A stretch of DNA of 64,000 nucleotides from Vitis vinifera (taxonomy: Eukaryota; Streptophyta; Magnoliopsida; Vitales; Vitaceae): assembly GCF_030704535.1 (NCBI RefSeq), contig NC_081812.1, forward strand, positions 455,501 through 519,500, in the 5' to 3' direction. The notes under the pieces are model-generated. The model did no database searches, was not told the origin of the DNA, and saw only the letters and a list, made by a program, of their open reading frames with translations. Of the stretch, positions 21,917-34,857 are shown piece by piece; the first letter of the stretch is position 1; every line of letters starts with the position of its first letter. The position numbers and the translations under genes were made by a program.

Positions 21917-23090
21917 AGCTTATAATAGGCTTGAGTTGGGCACAAATCAAGTTTAGCTATGAACATTTTAAATGTTACATTGAGTACATAAAGTACATTA
22001 TTAAATTTTAGGGTTTCGTTAATAATGTACACATACATGCATGTAATTATAATTTTAAGTTTAAGCCTCCTTTGGTGGTTAACACAAATATTTTGCATTT
22101 TTTCATATTCAAAATTTTGACAAGTGTCTTGCTCAATTTGAAAGTTGTAGACTTTCAATATTTGCAAATTTCAACATTTCTCTAATCCAAAGTGGGCCTT
22201 GCATGATTGCCAATTATAATTTTATTAATTTTTATTTATTTATAGGTAGTTTTTTAAATAAGTGACCGATGGAAACATGTCACATATTAGGTTTTTATGT
22301 TGACCATAGAAATTTAATTTTTAAGGTTTTTAGGACTTAGAGATTTCTTAAATTTTCTAAAAAAAGAAGAAGTTGAAGATTCATGGAAAGATTTTCTTCT
22401 CTTTAGTATTAATCTAATAATTTTTTTAAATTTTTTAATCCTATAATCGATCTTTTACTTTCTTTTATGGATTCTCATGATAGGCTAAAAAACCTTCTTG
22501 TGGTGTGAAATATTAAATCCTAAGGTTAGAACTTAGGAAAAACCATGGATATATTCAAGCTATTTATGGATTAAATGAAAGTTTAAGGCAACAGCATTGA
22601 AATCAAAATACTCTCCAAGGTTAGTTTGGACCAGAGGATAGTACAATAGTCCATTCTTTGATGTTAGTGATTCTTGATTTTTAGTTATTTAGGGTTTTAC
22701 TATTTTTATCTACCATAACACAAATCTACAAGGAGTACTAAGGACCTAAGTCTTAGACCTACACTTTGAATTTCAAATTTATTCATCAATTATAATTCAG
22801 ATGTCAAAATAAAATAAGAAAACTAAGATTCAGATACAACCTTGAGTTATCGAACTCATGGTGATCTCGATTGACCAAAGATTTTGAATACCCTAAGATC
22901 ACCCAAGAAGCTCTATCTCTAAAATTGGATTGTGGAACTTTCCAATCTTGAATTAATTGAATAAGAAATATGTTAATGTGTTTTATTTGCTTTGCAATTT
23001 TGTTCATTTCTTATTAATTAGATGCAACTTAATTTCTTGGGTCTTATTTGGATTAAGACAAACATATTTAAATTTGGATTATTTAGAGTC
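21917..23090. other. gene-free AT-rich stretch
   Basis: I see no gene, RNA or clear repeat. The minus-strand open frame at 21,853-22,167 is a mix of unrelated DNA and part of the tandem duplication. Confidence 0.45.
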
Positions 23091-23094
23091 ATTA

Positions 23095-23715
23095 AATTTA
23101 AGGTTAAATGTGTCTCTATGGTTGGTAAACTTTTTAGAATGGCTAATTCAAAATATTAGAAAGAGAATTTTCTTTATGTTTTCTAATTTGGTTTCTATTA
23201 TATTATTAATTCCAAAAATTATTTTTGATAAGTTTTAAAATTGTGTTTATCTCTAACTTGGTGGTTGATCCTAGAAAGAATTTTGGAATGTTTTAAAATT
23301 AGAAAACTCTCCATAAAATGGTTTATAAAATTAAAAGTAAATATGCATAGATGGTTGGTAAAACATTTTGAAATGGATAATACAAGAAACAAGGAATTGA
23401 AGATAATTCTTTGTGTTTCCTAATTTGGTTTATGCTATATTTTTAATTTCAAAAATTATTTTTTATAAGTTTTAAAATTATGTTTATCTCTGAATTGTTG
23501 TTAGATCCTAAAAAGAATTTTGGAATGTTTTAAAATTAGAAAACTCTCCATAAAAGGGTTTATGAAATTTAAGGTAAGTATGTATTTATAGTTGATAAAA
23601 CTTTTTGGAATAACTAATTTAAGGAATTAGGAAGAGAAATTTTTATGTTTCCTAATTTGGTTTTTACTATATTTTTAATTTCAAAAATTATTTTTGGCAA
23701 GTTTTACAATCGTAT
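23095..23715 (+). repeat. tandem array, ~235-base unit, about 2.7 copies
   Basis: The landmark (T/C)CTAATTTGGTTT appears at 23,181, 23,418 and 23,650 (spacings 237 and 232). Each is followed by TTAATT(C/T)CAAAAATTATTTTT. The second landmark GAATTTTGGAATGTTTTAAAA with the following AGAAAACTCTCCATAAAA occurs twice. Several open frames of 60-90 codons on the plus strand are by-products. Confidence 0.8.
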
Positions 23716-24039
23716 ACCATAATTCTAAAAAATATTTTATAAATAGAAATCTTTTATTGAAGACAAGTGTGGACTTTTATGAACTCTAAGAGAGCATAGT
23801 CATTCTTAAAAGTTTGATCCTTCAACCCTCAAACTTTCAAGATTCTTATTGATAGTAACTTTTGGCTACAACAAAGGTTAGATATTTCTTTGCAAAACTT
23901 CTATAAGGGCTTTGATTGATTCACTAAGGAGCATAAAGGAGAATTGCATTGAGGATGTGGAAAAAGAGTATAGGTACTAATAGTGTAAATTATATACTAT
24001 TGTCAAATGAGGATAAATGTAACGCAACTCAAAGTAGAG

Positions 24040-24302
24040 ATAAATGATATATTACTTTAACAATGTATATAATGGAGGGCAGGAATCGGAGAAGAAAGTT
24101 GAGAGAATGAAAGACAGAGACAAAAAGATAACTAAATAAATTTCTTTCTTGCTTAGGAATGCTTTTGTACAAAGGATGGAAGGCCTTTTATAGGCTTTTC
24201 AAATGGGAAACATTTACTCATCTTAAAGATGAGTAAATGAAGTTCATAAATGAACTTCAATTGTAACATTAAGGTGGTCATTCACCACCCATTTATAACA
24301 TA
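24040..24302 (-). mobile_element. solo-LTR-like promoter module with three hairpins
   Basis: Read on the minus strand the order is TGTTATAAATGGG, then three adjacent inverted repeats, then TATAAAAG (24,192-24,185), then a leader-like AGCAAGAAAGAAATTTATTTAG and a CT-rich end. This is the layout of a plant LTR U3-R region. The opposite LTR end and a target duplication were not identified, and no internal retroelement coding sequence is nearby, so a solo or truncated LTR is inferred. Confidence 0.4.
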
Positions 24303-27300
24303 TACCTTTTTCTCATAATTCATGGATTATTTAGCTACCAATAGGTCATCCTTAGTTTTTTACATCTAGTTGGTTGTTAGGTGGTTTTTCCACATTGTGT
24401 CCATATAATATGTGATTGATTTTATTTATATTTGTATGAAATTGATTGCTTTTAATAAATAATTAATCTAAAGCGACAAAAAAAGAAATTATTAATTTGA
24501 AGATTAATTTAGAGAGTACCTATTCACTCTCTTTTAGGTAGTTTCATTATATCAAGACTAGATTCAATTAAAATCAATAATTTTTTTCTTGGTTAATTAA
24601 GTTTATCTTCAATAATTCCACATTCAATTAAAATCATTTCTTAATATTTTCATCTTAGGAAAACCAGATAATAAGCAATCACATTAGCCTAGTATGACAA
24701 ATTTGCATAGGTCAGCCTTTGAAGATGATGCTGAAATACTATAAAAGTTGTAGTGACCCTTTTTCTAGTTTTAGTATTTTGGTACAATATAGATTTGTGA
24801 TTAAGTGACATAGTTGCCTAGGATTGACAATCATGGATAAATTGAATTACTTTATTTTGATTTTTTTTCTAGTTTCTTTTTAGGAATTTTTTTTTTGTAT
24901 GAGCTTAGAATTTCATTTTCTTAATTCATTTATTTTCAATTTTTCCTTAATTTTAGTTATTTTATTTCTATTTATTTTTTTCTCTATTTTATACTTGATT
25001 GGGAGAGAGACTTAAGTAGATTTTAGTAACTCAAGAATCTCAAATGAATATGAAAAATAAAGAGGAACTTAAGAGGAATAACAATAGCCACAAGTGTTAT
25101 AGAGAGAAAGAGTTAGAGAGCATCTAAATCCTTCGAAGTTGTGCGGCACACTCACATTTTGTAATGTCATAAAATCAAAATCATGTTATAATCCGACCAC
25201 GATTGGTTTCTCTTTTGTCAATAATTAGAGGCAATGAGAATGAGATCCTTATACCCACATAAAAAGATGTGGAGGAAATTTGCTCAACCTTTTAAGAAGC
25301 AAATGTTCATTCGAAAATATTACGCATGAATTTCTTTTCAAGATTCTTAATAACTCTAAGTAAAGTTACCTTGGTAACTTCAATAAGCTTTGCTTATCAC
25401 TCACAAGATTCTTAATTCAAAAGTTATACCTAATCAAACTTAAAAATCCCATTAAAAAAATGTTTATCTTATGTCTAATTTTTTAGGGTATTGTTATGAT
25501 ACCATACAAGTAAGATACCACTATTTTTTTATATAGAAAATAAAATTAAATGAAAATGAATCCTTAACTTAAATGAAATCTTACAAATTTGATCAAACTA
25601 TATGTCAATTTTACAAATTAAATCTCTTCACCACACAAACAAACAAATTCTACTTTTAGACCACTTATTTACATTGTTTTCTACCCTTAGCTTTTTATAT
25701 TGTCTTATTCCCCTAAAAAAAAATCTCAATATTCCCAAATTAAAGACTTGGGCTAAAAGCATCCAAAACCCACCTCAGAGTGCTTTTTCTTTATGTACAT
25801 GTTTAACCATATTCAATTGCTTTGCCTCTAAGAAAAGGGTAGGTTCATTAAGTTGACTTGGAAGAAGACATCCATATCCAAAGAGCACTGCAACCACAAT
25901 ATAAATGAGAAAATAATTGTAAAAGAATTTGTTCCACAAACCACTTTCAACCTTAAAGAAATGTCAAAAAGAGCGGAATTTAAAGAAAAGTCTATAATAA
26001 TTATATTAATGCCAAAAATACTTTATTCTAGTAAAAAGAAAAATAAATTTTCTAAAAATCGAAAAAAAAATGGAGGAAAAAGTAATTTAGGATAAGGTGT
26101 AATAGGATGAAAATATTTTTAAAATATGATTAATTTTTCACTTTTTCAATTCTAAGTTTTATTTTATATAAGCTAATTTTAAATCTCTTGTGAAAATATG
26201 ACATAAAAGTTTTTGGGACAAAATTAGATTTCAAAACCCTAAATAATGAAATTTGAACAAAAAAAAAAAATGAATTAATTTGTTAAAAGAGATTAAATAA
26301 TTCTCAAAATTGTGAATTTAACTCTCTCTTTGTTTTTACTTGAAAAGTGATTTATTTTATTTTTATCATTTTAAGTATCTATATATAAGTTTTAATAGAA
26401 AATATTATTTTTACAAGAAAAAAATATAGGTATTTTCGTCGAATCAAAACCAAAAAATGATGAAGGATTAAATTTCTAATTTCAATAACCCTTTTAGTTA
26501 ATAAACTAGAAACAATATATATTTATTTTCAAACAAATTTTTCTATTCATTTTATCTTGCCATAATCATGTGTTTGGGCCTTCAGCCCAAATGACAAATC
26601 TATAAAAAGAAATAAATAAAAGAAGAAGAATAAAAAGAAAACAAAAGTTGATTACTGAACAAAATTGAGCATTTTAAAAAGTTTTCCTACTGATTTTTTT
26701 AATGTAAGTTTAATGTTTCTTAGTATAAATTATAAGAAAAACACACACAAATGTGAGAATTAATGACAAAAAAACCAAACCATAGTGGCATATCATTTGA
26801 AAAGCCCACTAAATTAAATATTGGATTCCCTTTTGTGTCTTTTTTTTTTCTCCTTTTTGGCTTTTGGGTGGGGCGAAAGGTCAACACTCCTACTCCCATT
26901 TTTTGGACAACCATTGTTGATGAGGGCAGAGGGCCCAGTAAGTAATATTTCTGACAATAAGCCAAAACTATAATGTAGAAAAAAAAAATACTAAAGAAAG
27001 GTACTAACTTAAAAATAAAAACAAAAATAATAAATAAATAAAAGGTTGATTGTTACATTTCAACCATCTCAAATATAATACATGATAAAAATAATAATTT
27101 AAATTTATCCATAATGTATAATGCCCAATTTTGAGTCTAGATTAAGAAAGAAGTGAAAAAATAATAATAATTAAAAAAAGTGAAGTCATAATTTATTAAA
27201 TAAAATAAGGCTAGTTCTTAAGCATTAGTATTAAGGATGTCTTGGTTACAAGACATCTTAATATAGGATTACATAGAGCTTGTTTGTAAATTGTTATTGA

Positions 27301-28850
27301 TTTTGAATGGGTTAAGATACAAATTAGGTATTTGAAAATCGCTTTTAAGCAATTAGGAAATCATTTAGATTGATTATTGTGGAGTCACTAGTAGATATTG
27401 TATTAAAAAATTACTTTTTTTTTTGTTATATAACATATTATTAAAATGTTATCAAAAATACTTTTTTTTATTTATTTATTTATATCTGTGTTTGGTTATT
27501 AGAAAGAATTAAGGAAGAGGAAAAAAATGTTAAAAAAAATTATTTTTGATTTAATATGAAACTTATGAAACAAGATTAAATATAATTAAAATTGATTAGA
27601 AACTTGTATATTTTTAAATTATTCAATTTTTATATATAAAAGAAAAATAGTAAAATGAGTATAAAGAATTATATGTATGTATATATATATAATCTTATGT
27701 TTGTTCTAGCAAAATTTAAAAGAAAATTTGAGAGAAACCAAAAAAACAAAAAAAAGAAATTTAAAAAAAATAATATTAATAAAAAAGGCTTGATATTTAT
27801 AAATTATTATACATGTTTCTTCAAAATAATTTCACTTATTTTTTTTTTTATCTTTTATATAAAGATTAAATAATTCAAAAATGCATAATTTTTTTTTACT
27901 ATTTCAATTATATTTGATATTTTGTAAAGCATAAGAGAATTTTTTTTCCTTAGCTTTTTTTTTTTTTTTTCTATGGAATCAAACATACCTTGATCAATAA
28001 TTTCGATCCCCACGCTCAAATATTCCCATAATGTCACCTTCAAGTGAGGGTCCTACCATATTATCCTTTTATTGATTTTTAGAGCCAATCTTCATTAGTT
28101 TATCCCATTTCCCCTTTCTATATATTTTCTTTTATTTTTTAATTCATCAATATTTTATAACCCTTATAAACTTCAATGCGAGCCCCAATTTAGAACATAT
28201 TTGGCTGCGATTTTTTGAAAAAATTCTTAATTATTTTTAAGATGAAAATTTTGTAAATATTTTAAATTTATTTTCAAAACATTATTTGCTTCCCTAAAAA
28301 ATAAAAATAAAAATAGTTCTCCAACTTTGGTAGATCTGGAAAAAGCCCCATGTGTATGTGGGGGTTGATTTTTTTTCCAACAATATAATTGAAATAAAAA
28401 TTATAATGTGAAAGTTTGACCCTAGATGGGGAAATTAAGTTTGATCCTTGATGCTTTAAAATGAATTAATATGCTATTTAGCAACTCTAATCCAAATACA
28501 AATATTTACCACCTTTATTTTTAAGACAATAAATAAGAAAAACAATATTGTGAAAATTTAGAATTTTTAAGTTAATATATAATAGTTGAATTTTAATATG
28601 GATATAAATATAATAATGTTAAATTATGATACAAAATTAAATAATAAAATGTTATTTCATTTTTTAATATATCTTTTTCTATTAAATCGGAAATATTTTT
28701 GCTAGTTCAAGGGTTGTTTTGATCGAGTTTTGATGGATCACAAAACATGATTAAGGTTGATAATAGTTCGAATGAAGTTAACATTTTTATACTTACTTTT
28801 GAAAATTTAAAAAAAGCTAAGTTCTTCTGTTCATTTATATCTATTCCCAT
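24303..28850. other. gene-free AT-rich stretch
   Basis: No gene could be supported. There are scattered homopolymers, a short (TA)n at 27,676-27,692, and MITE-like pieces (for example 28,195-28,320). Open frames at 25,602, 25,853, 26,720, 27,655 and 27,855 are low-complexity Lys/Asn/Phe-rich and have no splice-compatible partners. Confidence 0.45.
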
Positions 28851-28869
28851 CTTTGCCCAAAAGGCAAAT

Positions 28870-29260
28870 TTATATAGGTTGGGATGGGCATAGAAAATTC
28901 TCATGCCCACCAGCCCCATCCCATTTAATCTTTTTAATTTTTTTACTAATAAATTTTTAAATGGTATTAAAAATAAATATAATTCATAAATTAATAAATT
29001 TTTATAATTTATTTTTATTAAAATTAATATTTTATATATATTAAAAAATTGAAAAAAAATTCAATTAAAATAAAATTTTTATTTAATATTATTTATCATT
29101 GGGGTGGTGCAAGGTGGGGTGGGATAAAGCAAAACTCAAACCCACCTTGACTTGTTCCGAGTTTTAAAAACAATTCTTAAACCTATCCTAAAACTTGTTT
29201 ACATTTTTTCTCGAACTTGTTGTAATAGGGGCACAACGGGGTGATACCTGAAAAAACCTT
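28870..29260. mobile_element. MITE-like repeat with GC-rich ends
   Basis: A GC-rich left end (GGGATGGGCATAG...CAGCCCCATCCC) and a GC-rich right part (GGGGTGGTGCAAGGTGGGGTGGGAT...AACCCACCTTG) bracket about 170 bases of nearly pure AT. Such GGGTGGG/CCCACC-ended elements with AT cores are common MITE-like plant repeats. A related fragment with GGGATGAGATAGGGGTGG is at 44,595-44,640. Confidence 0.4.
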
Positions 29261-31250
29261 ACTTATTGTCTGTCCTACTGGAAATCCATAAATTGAAGTG
29301 TTTTAAAACATTTATGAGTTTGAGAACAACTATATTTAATTGAAAAACTTTATTTTCTTCTTATTCAAAACTCTTAGAAAGTGCATTTAATTCAAAACTC
29401 GCAAATTCTTTTTTATGCACCTTCAAATCTTTCCTAGTTTTTTTTTTTTTGTATTGTAAGCTTAATATTAAATAACTAGTCTAATTAATAAATCATCATG
29501 GTAAAAATTTTCTATTATAATGATTGGTGTATTCCAAGAAAGATAGTTAAGTAACTTAATGAAATAATAATAAGAAGCAAAACTAGCAACATAATTTAAT
29601 AAGATAATAACAAGAAGTGGGAATTAAAAGAAAAAGAATGTGGATATAAATAATGTTGATAATAACAACTCAAATTGACATTTTTCAAGATCAAAATAAC
29701 TAAAACAAAAAAAATTCTTCTCAATTATGAAAATTGATCACCCACAATGGAAAGGGAAAGGGGGAAAGGAATGATCCATGAAATTACCAAAGAAAGAGAC
29801 CAAAGAGCTTGCGATAAATAATAGTCCAAGAAACACAAATGTGGAGGATGGGAAGTTTCCAATGTCATAATAAGGATAATACACTTGGATTTTGTGATGG
29901 TATGTGTAGAACCCACCAAGTTGTTTTCATTCAAAATTAAGTTTCATTTCATTGTTCATTATTATTATTATTATTGTTAAATACATATGTGTCCTATTTT
30001 GACCTTTAAACTAGTTTTTGGGTTTAATCCTCCCAATCATTTATAAATTATCATTTATTTTGAATCTATTCCAAAAAATTATCTTTATTTTGGTTTTTTA
30101 ATTTAGAAGTGACGGAAAAATTAGTTTAGGTTATTTAACTAATAGCAAATTATTCTTACTATAAGATTCTAGTTTGAAGGATTGGTGATCCTAAATTTAT
30201 TTAATTGAAGGCAAATTAATTATCTTTGTTATTAGATTTTAGTTTAGATGGTAAGTGAGACAAAAAAAATAGTTTATATTATTTCATCAATGATGAATTA
30301 TGCTTACTACCAAACGACAAATATAAGTTCGAGGTTGGTTATTCTATTTTGAGCATGTTCCAATTATTTATACATATTGGATTCCCGTCTTAAATCTATC
30401 GTATGACAAATTAGGTTGAGTATACAAAATCTTGTACTTGTCCTTTTTTTTTATTTTAAATAATGATATTTTTCAATAAATAAATTATTTTTGCATAATG
30501 TTACATTTTGGTTTTTATGGAAAGTAAATATAAAAACATAAATTTATTGTTGATAGTCCTTGAGAAGAGTGGAACCCACAAAGTTGGTCTTCTTCTTTGT
30601 TAGAATATGCAATGGGTATTGGTCATAAAAACCTGCAAGTGATCCTCATGCATATGAGGAAAACACAAGTCTTTCTATTTTTTAAAAAATTTACATAAAT
30701 TATTTTCTTTTCTTCCACTTCTTTTTTTTAGGACATTCAAGTAACAAAGCTTTTATTTATTTATTTATTACTATCCTTGTGATCTTTCTCTTCACTTTTT
30801 TTTTCAGGATCAAGCAAGATCCAAGAATCTAGAAGTGCAGAAATTTTAAATAGTTTTTATTATATTTTATATTAATTCATAATTTTCAAGATAAATTAAA
30901 TTAAATTAAATAATGATGAAAAATATAATGAACAAGTAACCTTTCCCATCAGCATATTAGGACTGTCATGATTGATGAGTTTTATGTGTTTAGCTAATAA
31001 TTTAAATTTGGATTTACTTGGCAAAAGAAAAATATGTGTTTTTACACATGTAACCTAAATATTGGCCTCAATGATATGATTCGCGTGAAAGTGACAACCC
31101 CCACTTTCAAACAAAACCATTTTTGTATTCATACAAATGACACCACATGTCGCAAAGAAATTGACCCCACAATAAATAAATAAATAAAAACCAAAAGAAA
31201 ATAATTAATTAATTATTTAATGTTAATAATATTATTATTTACTTTTATTT
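29261..31250. other. gene-free AT-rich stretch
   Basis: No gene. Contains a short ATT run (29,958-29,975) and loosely repeated TTAGTTTAGGTTATTT / TTTTAGTTTAGATGG phrases at 30,120-30,300. Confidence 0.45.
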
Positions 31251-31255
31251 TACAA

Positions 31256-31660
31256 TTTAGAGACCTATTGGGGTGGGACCAATTCATTGTTGATGGAAGT
31301 TGCTGGTACTCCACATTTTCTTAAGGAAAATGACCCAAAAACAAAACCTTCAAGGAAAATGACCCAAAAAACAAAACCTTAAAAAGAGAGATTTATTATT
31401 GTTGTATTTTTATTTTTTGTAATTTAGAGAGATATTGGAGTGGGACCAATTGATGATTGATCGTCCTAAAAGAAGGGACTCTATACACCACATATTCTAA
31501 TGTGACAAAAAAAAGAAAAAAGAAACACCCATACAAAAGAGAAAATTATTTTTATTTTTATATTCTTTTATTTTATTTTATTTTCAAATTTTGGAGGCAT
31601 ATTAGGGTGGAACCAAATGATAATTAATTCTCCTAGGAGAATGGATAGAGTTTATAGGGG
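31256..31660 (+). repeat. tandem triplication, ~166-base unit, with a nested 29-base repeat
   Basis: The landmark TTTAGAGA(C/G).TATTGG(G/A)GTGGGACCAA occurs at about 31,256 and 31,421, and as TTTGGAGGCATATTAGGGTGGAACCAA at about 31,588. Unit 1 holds a direct repeat of AAGGAAAATGACCCAAAAA, then ACAAAACCTT (31,323-31,350 and 31,352-31,380). Confidence 0.7.
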
Positions 31661-34490
31661 CATGGTGGATTGATTGGACTCATTAGTAAAGTCTATTATT
31701 GCTTTTTATACGACAAGATTTTTATGATTACTTCACAATGGCCTGCCATTTTCTCCAATTACCTTGATGAATTTTGGGCAAATGCTCATTAATGCCATAA
31801 TTTTCTTTTTCTTTTTTGAGTTTTATATTGATTTCTTTATAGACTTTTCCTAACCTACCTGTTTTTCAAGAGAATAATTTCAAAAACAGACAAGTAAGAA
31901 AATAATTTCAAAATTATTCTAATTCCAAATGAAATCTATTTTTGAAAATGATGATTTCAATGTCAAACAATGATTAAAAGATAAATAATATAAAAAGTGG
32001 ATCACCTCAAATAAATAAATAAAGTCTTACTTGATAGATAAGTATTTCATAATAACTTATCACCTAATACTTTAACAATTGCAGGTTTTTTTTTTAATAA
32101 AAACATTTCATTTTCTTACCTCTTAATATTATAATTCAAAATAAATTTTGTTAAATAATTATGCATAGAAAATAAAAAACAAATTTTAGATAATATCCTA
32201 CTCAAAATTTGTGGCAGGTATATATTTATGTTAGTTCTTGTTTATTTATTCACTTTTTTTTTTTTTTTAATTTACCATAAAACTTTTTTTTTTTTATAAA
32301 TCTAGATCTCATTCTCTTAATGTCACATAACATTTCGTTTTTTTATTTTAAATTTATAAACATAGTATAAAAATATATGTTGTCATTTTTTTTATTTTAA
32401 ATTAATTTTAAAAAATATTTAAAATATAAAATATTTATTGTTTACTTCTAACAAAATTTAGTAGGATATCAAATTTGAAATTATGTTCTATATGTTGAAC
32501 TACCAATTTTCTTAAAAGCTTAAATTTATAGTATTTTGACTCAATATATATATATATACCATGATCCTTAACACCCTCTTTCACATGAGGTCCATACTCC
32601 GCATATGGAGAGATTGGATCAATATCCAACAGACATAAGAAGACGTGTAAAGTAGGGAGAAAGCACAACCTCTCGTCAAACGTAACTCTAGTATCATGTT
32701 CAATAATTAATTTTCCTAAAGTTTAAACTTGTAATATTTGGATTTAATATACATATCATGCTCTTAACGCTATGATTAAAAATTAATTATGTTTTAACAA
32801 GAATTTAAATCCTAAGATATCTTCTACTAAATAAATATATATATATATTGTAAATTAGGTTTGAATTCAACTTGGTAACCAAAAAGTGAATTTTTTTAAT
32901 ATTTTTGTAACCATAAAAAATCATGAATAGAATAGTTATATTAGACATTGAAAAAAGAAAAACAAATGAGAAAGAGGATATAAAAATAATTGTTCTGCTT
33001 AAAATTCAAGATATTCTAAAACTTGCAGTTTTTTTTAATTCTTTTTTATTATTTCTATTTTAAAAATATTTTTGCTTTGGATTGATAAGACATTAGGTGT
33101 CATATTATTATACATTACTTGTGATGATCTAGACCCAATTATATAGCCCTTGACTATTAAAATCAAGACAATTTTAACATGTATTTTGTCCTCTATATGC
33201 CACAAATGTCATATTTTTCATTTTTTTTTTCTAATTTATTGTTTTTTAAAACAAATTTTAACTTTCTTTTTACTATTTTTTTGGCCCTTTTAAGAACCTC
33301 CAATTATTTAATACTTTATTTCAATCCATTATTTTTTTTTCCTTTTGCTACCTCTAATTATTTAGTACATTGACTTAGATTCAATTTTTTATTAGTATTT
33401 TCATTTTTTAACTTCAATTATTTAATTCCACAATTAAGCCAATAAAAAAAAAAAATTGATAGTCAAAATCCCATAATATTGAAAACAAGAATTATTCCGT
33501 CAATTAAATTAATACATGATTTTCTTTCTCTTTTACATCTATATTTTTAAGAAATCTCCTTAATTTTTATAATTTAAAATTTGATTCATAAATGATGAGC
33601 TATAATTGGAGTAACAATTAAGAGTAGTCCTTTTTCTTCACATCAAATCATTTATAACAATATGGTTAAAAAAAAATCATAATATGATTCCAAAATTGAC
33701 AAAAAAAATTAACATCATTATATACCCATTAAATTTTCAAAACAAAATAATTATTATTATCATTGAGTATTTCTCAATAATAAATACAATTAAAATAGGA
33801 TTCCTAATTTGAATTTGGATGCCATCATCAAACCCTAAAATAATATATTTAGTTATTTTTTAGCAACCCATTAGAATTCATGAAATTCCAAAATTTAAAT
33901 TAAAAAAAAAAACGGAAAGGAATCCATGAATCTTCTATAGAAATTAAATAAATTTAATAATAATTTTTTTAAAAATTAATTAATTATGAGAATATGGTGA
34001 CAGCCTAGCAGTCAGAGACTCATTCAACTACCCTTCTATGCCTCTGCCACCTTATTCTATGGTTGGAGCCTTGAAGGTGAGAGCCCCTTGAAAACTTCCT
34101 ACTGGTCTAATATTTCCATTCTTTTCATCCTCCATTCAATGCCTTATTTAAATTATATGGTAAAAATAAAAATAATTCAATTTTTATAAAATAAAAATAT
34201 ATATTTTTTTTATAAAGTAGATAATTTTATAAAAATAAAAGTTAATGGTACAAAAGACAAAAGGGAAATCAATAAATAAAAAGGCTTGTAATTTTGATTT
34301 AAAAAATTATTAGTATTATTAAACCTCTTTGGAGATTGTATTTGTGAAATTATTTTTTTTTTATTAAAAAAAAAAAAATAACTTGATCTTGACGAAGAAA
34401 GTCAAACATGCCCTTAAAATTGACTACTCTAATAATAGAAGAATAAAAATTTGGGAATTCCAGAAAGAAAACGAAAATAAAAAGCATAGA
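31661..34490. other. gene-free stretch upstream of the PILS gene
   Basis: No gene. Long runs of T and TA-rich DNA; (TA)n at 32,545-32,558. The DNA around 34,000-34,130 is less AT-rich (CAGCCTAGCAGTCAGAGACT) but has no open frame of note. Confidence 0.45.
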
Positions 34491-34502
34491 AGAGTTAAGA
34501 TC

Positions 34503-34510
34503 TATATAAA
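34503..34510 (+). promoter_or_regulatory. TATA box of the PILS gene
   Basis: TATATAAA, followed about 30 bases later by a GC-richer leader (CGCCCAGAGAGCAGAGAGG). The leader of about 320 bases seems to contain no ATG before 34,858. Confidence 0.6.
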
Positions 34511-34857
34511 TTTTCTTACAATCCTAACGCCCAGAGAGCAGAGAGGAGGAGAGATCTGATAATTTGGCGGCAAAGATTACAAGATTACAAAATAGGAAGG
34601 TTCCTATCTGGAACTGTTACACCTCTCTCTACTGTATAATCAACCCACATATCACATTTGATTCGGTGGCAAAAGCTTTTACCTCTTTTGCAGAACCCAA
34701 AAATACCCGTATCAAATTTGGGGGGGTTTTTTTTTTTTTTTAGGTTTTTTTTTTTGTTTGATTTGAATTGGGTTTCGAAGGGAATTTGCAGAGGCGGAGG
34801 AAGAAGAGGATTTTTCTTTGTTATTATTGTTGTTGCTATTGGTGTTCCATTGACAAC

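Noticed and set aside
23095..23715. CRISPR-like repeat array
   Set aside because: Repeats are about 235 bases, contiguous and without spacers, in a plant genome; they are a tandem repeat.
34768..34857. N-terminal extension of the PILS protein
   Set aside because: There is no ATG in the extension; it is leader DNA. The ATG at 34,858 appears to be the first one.
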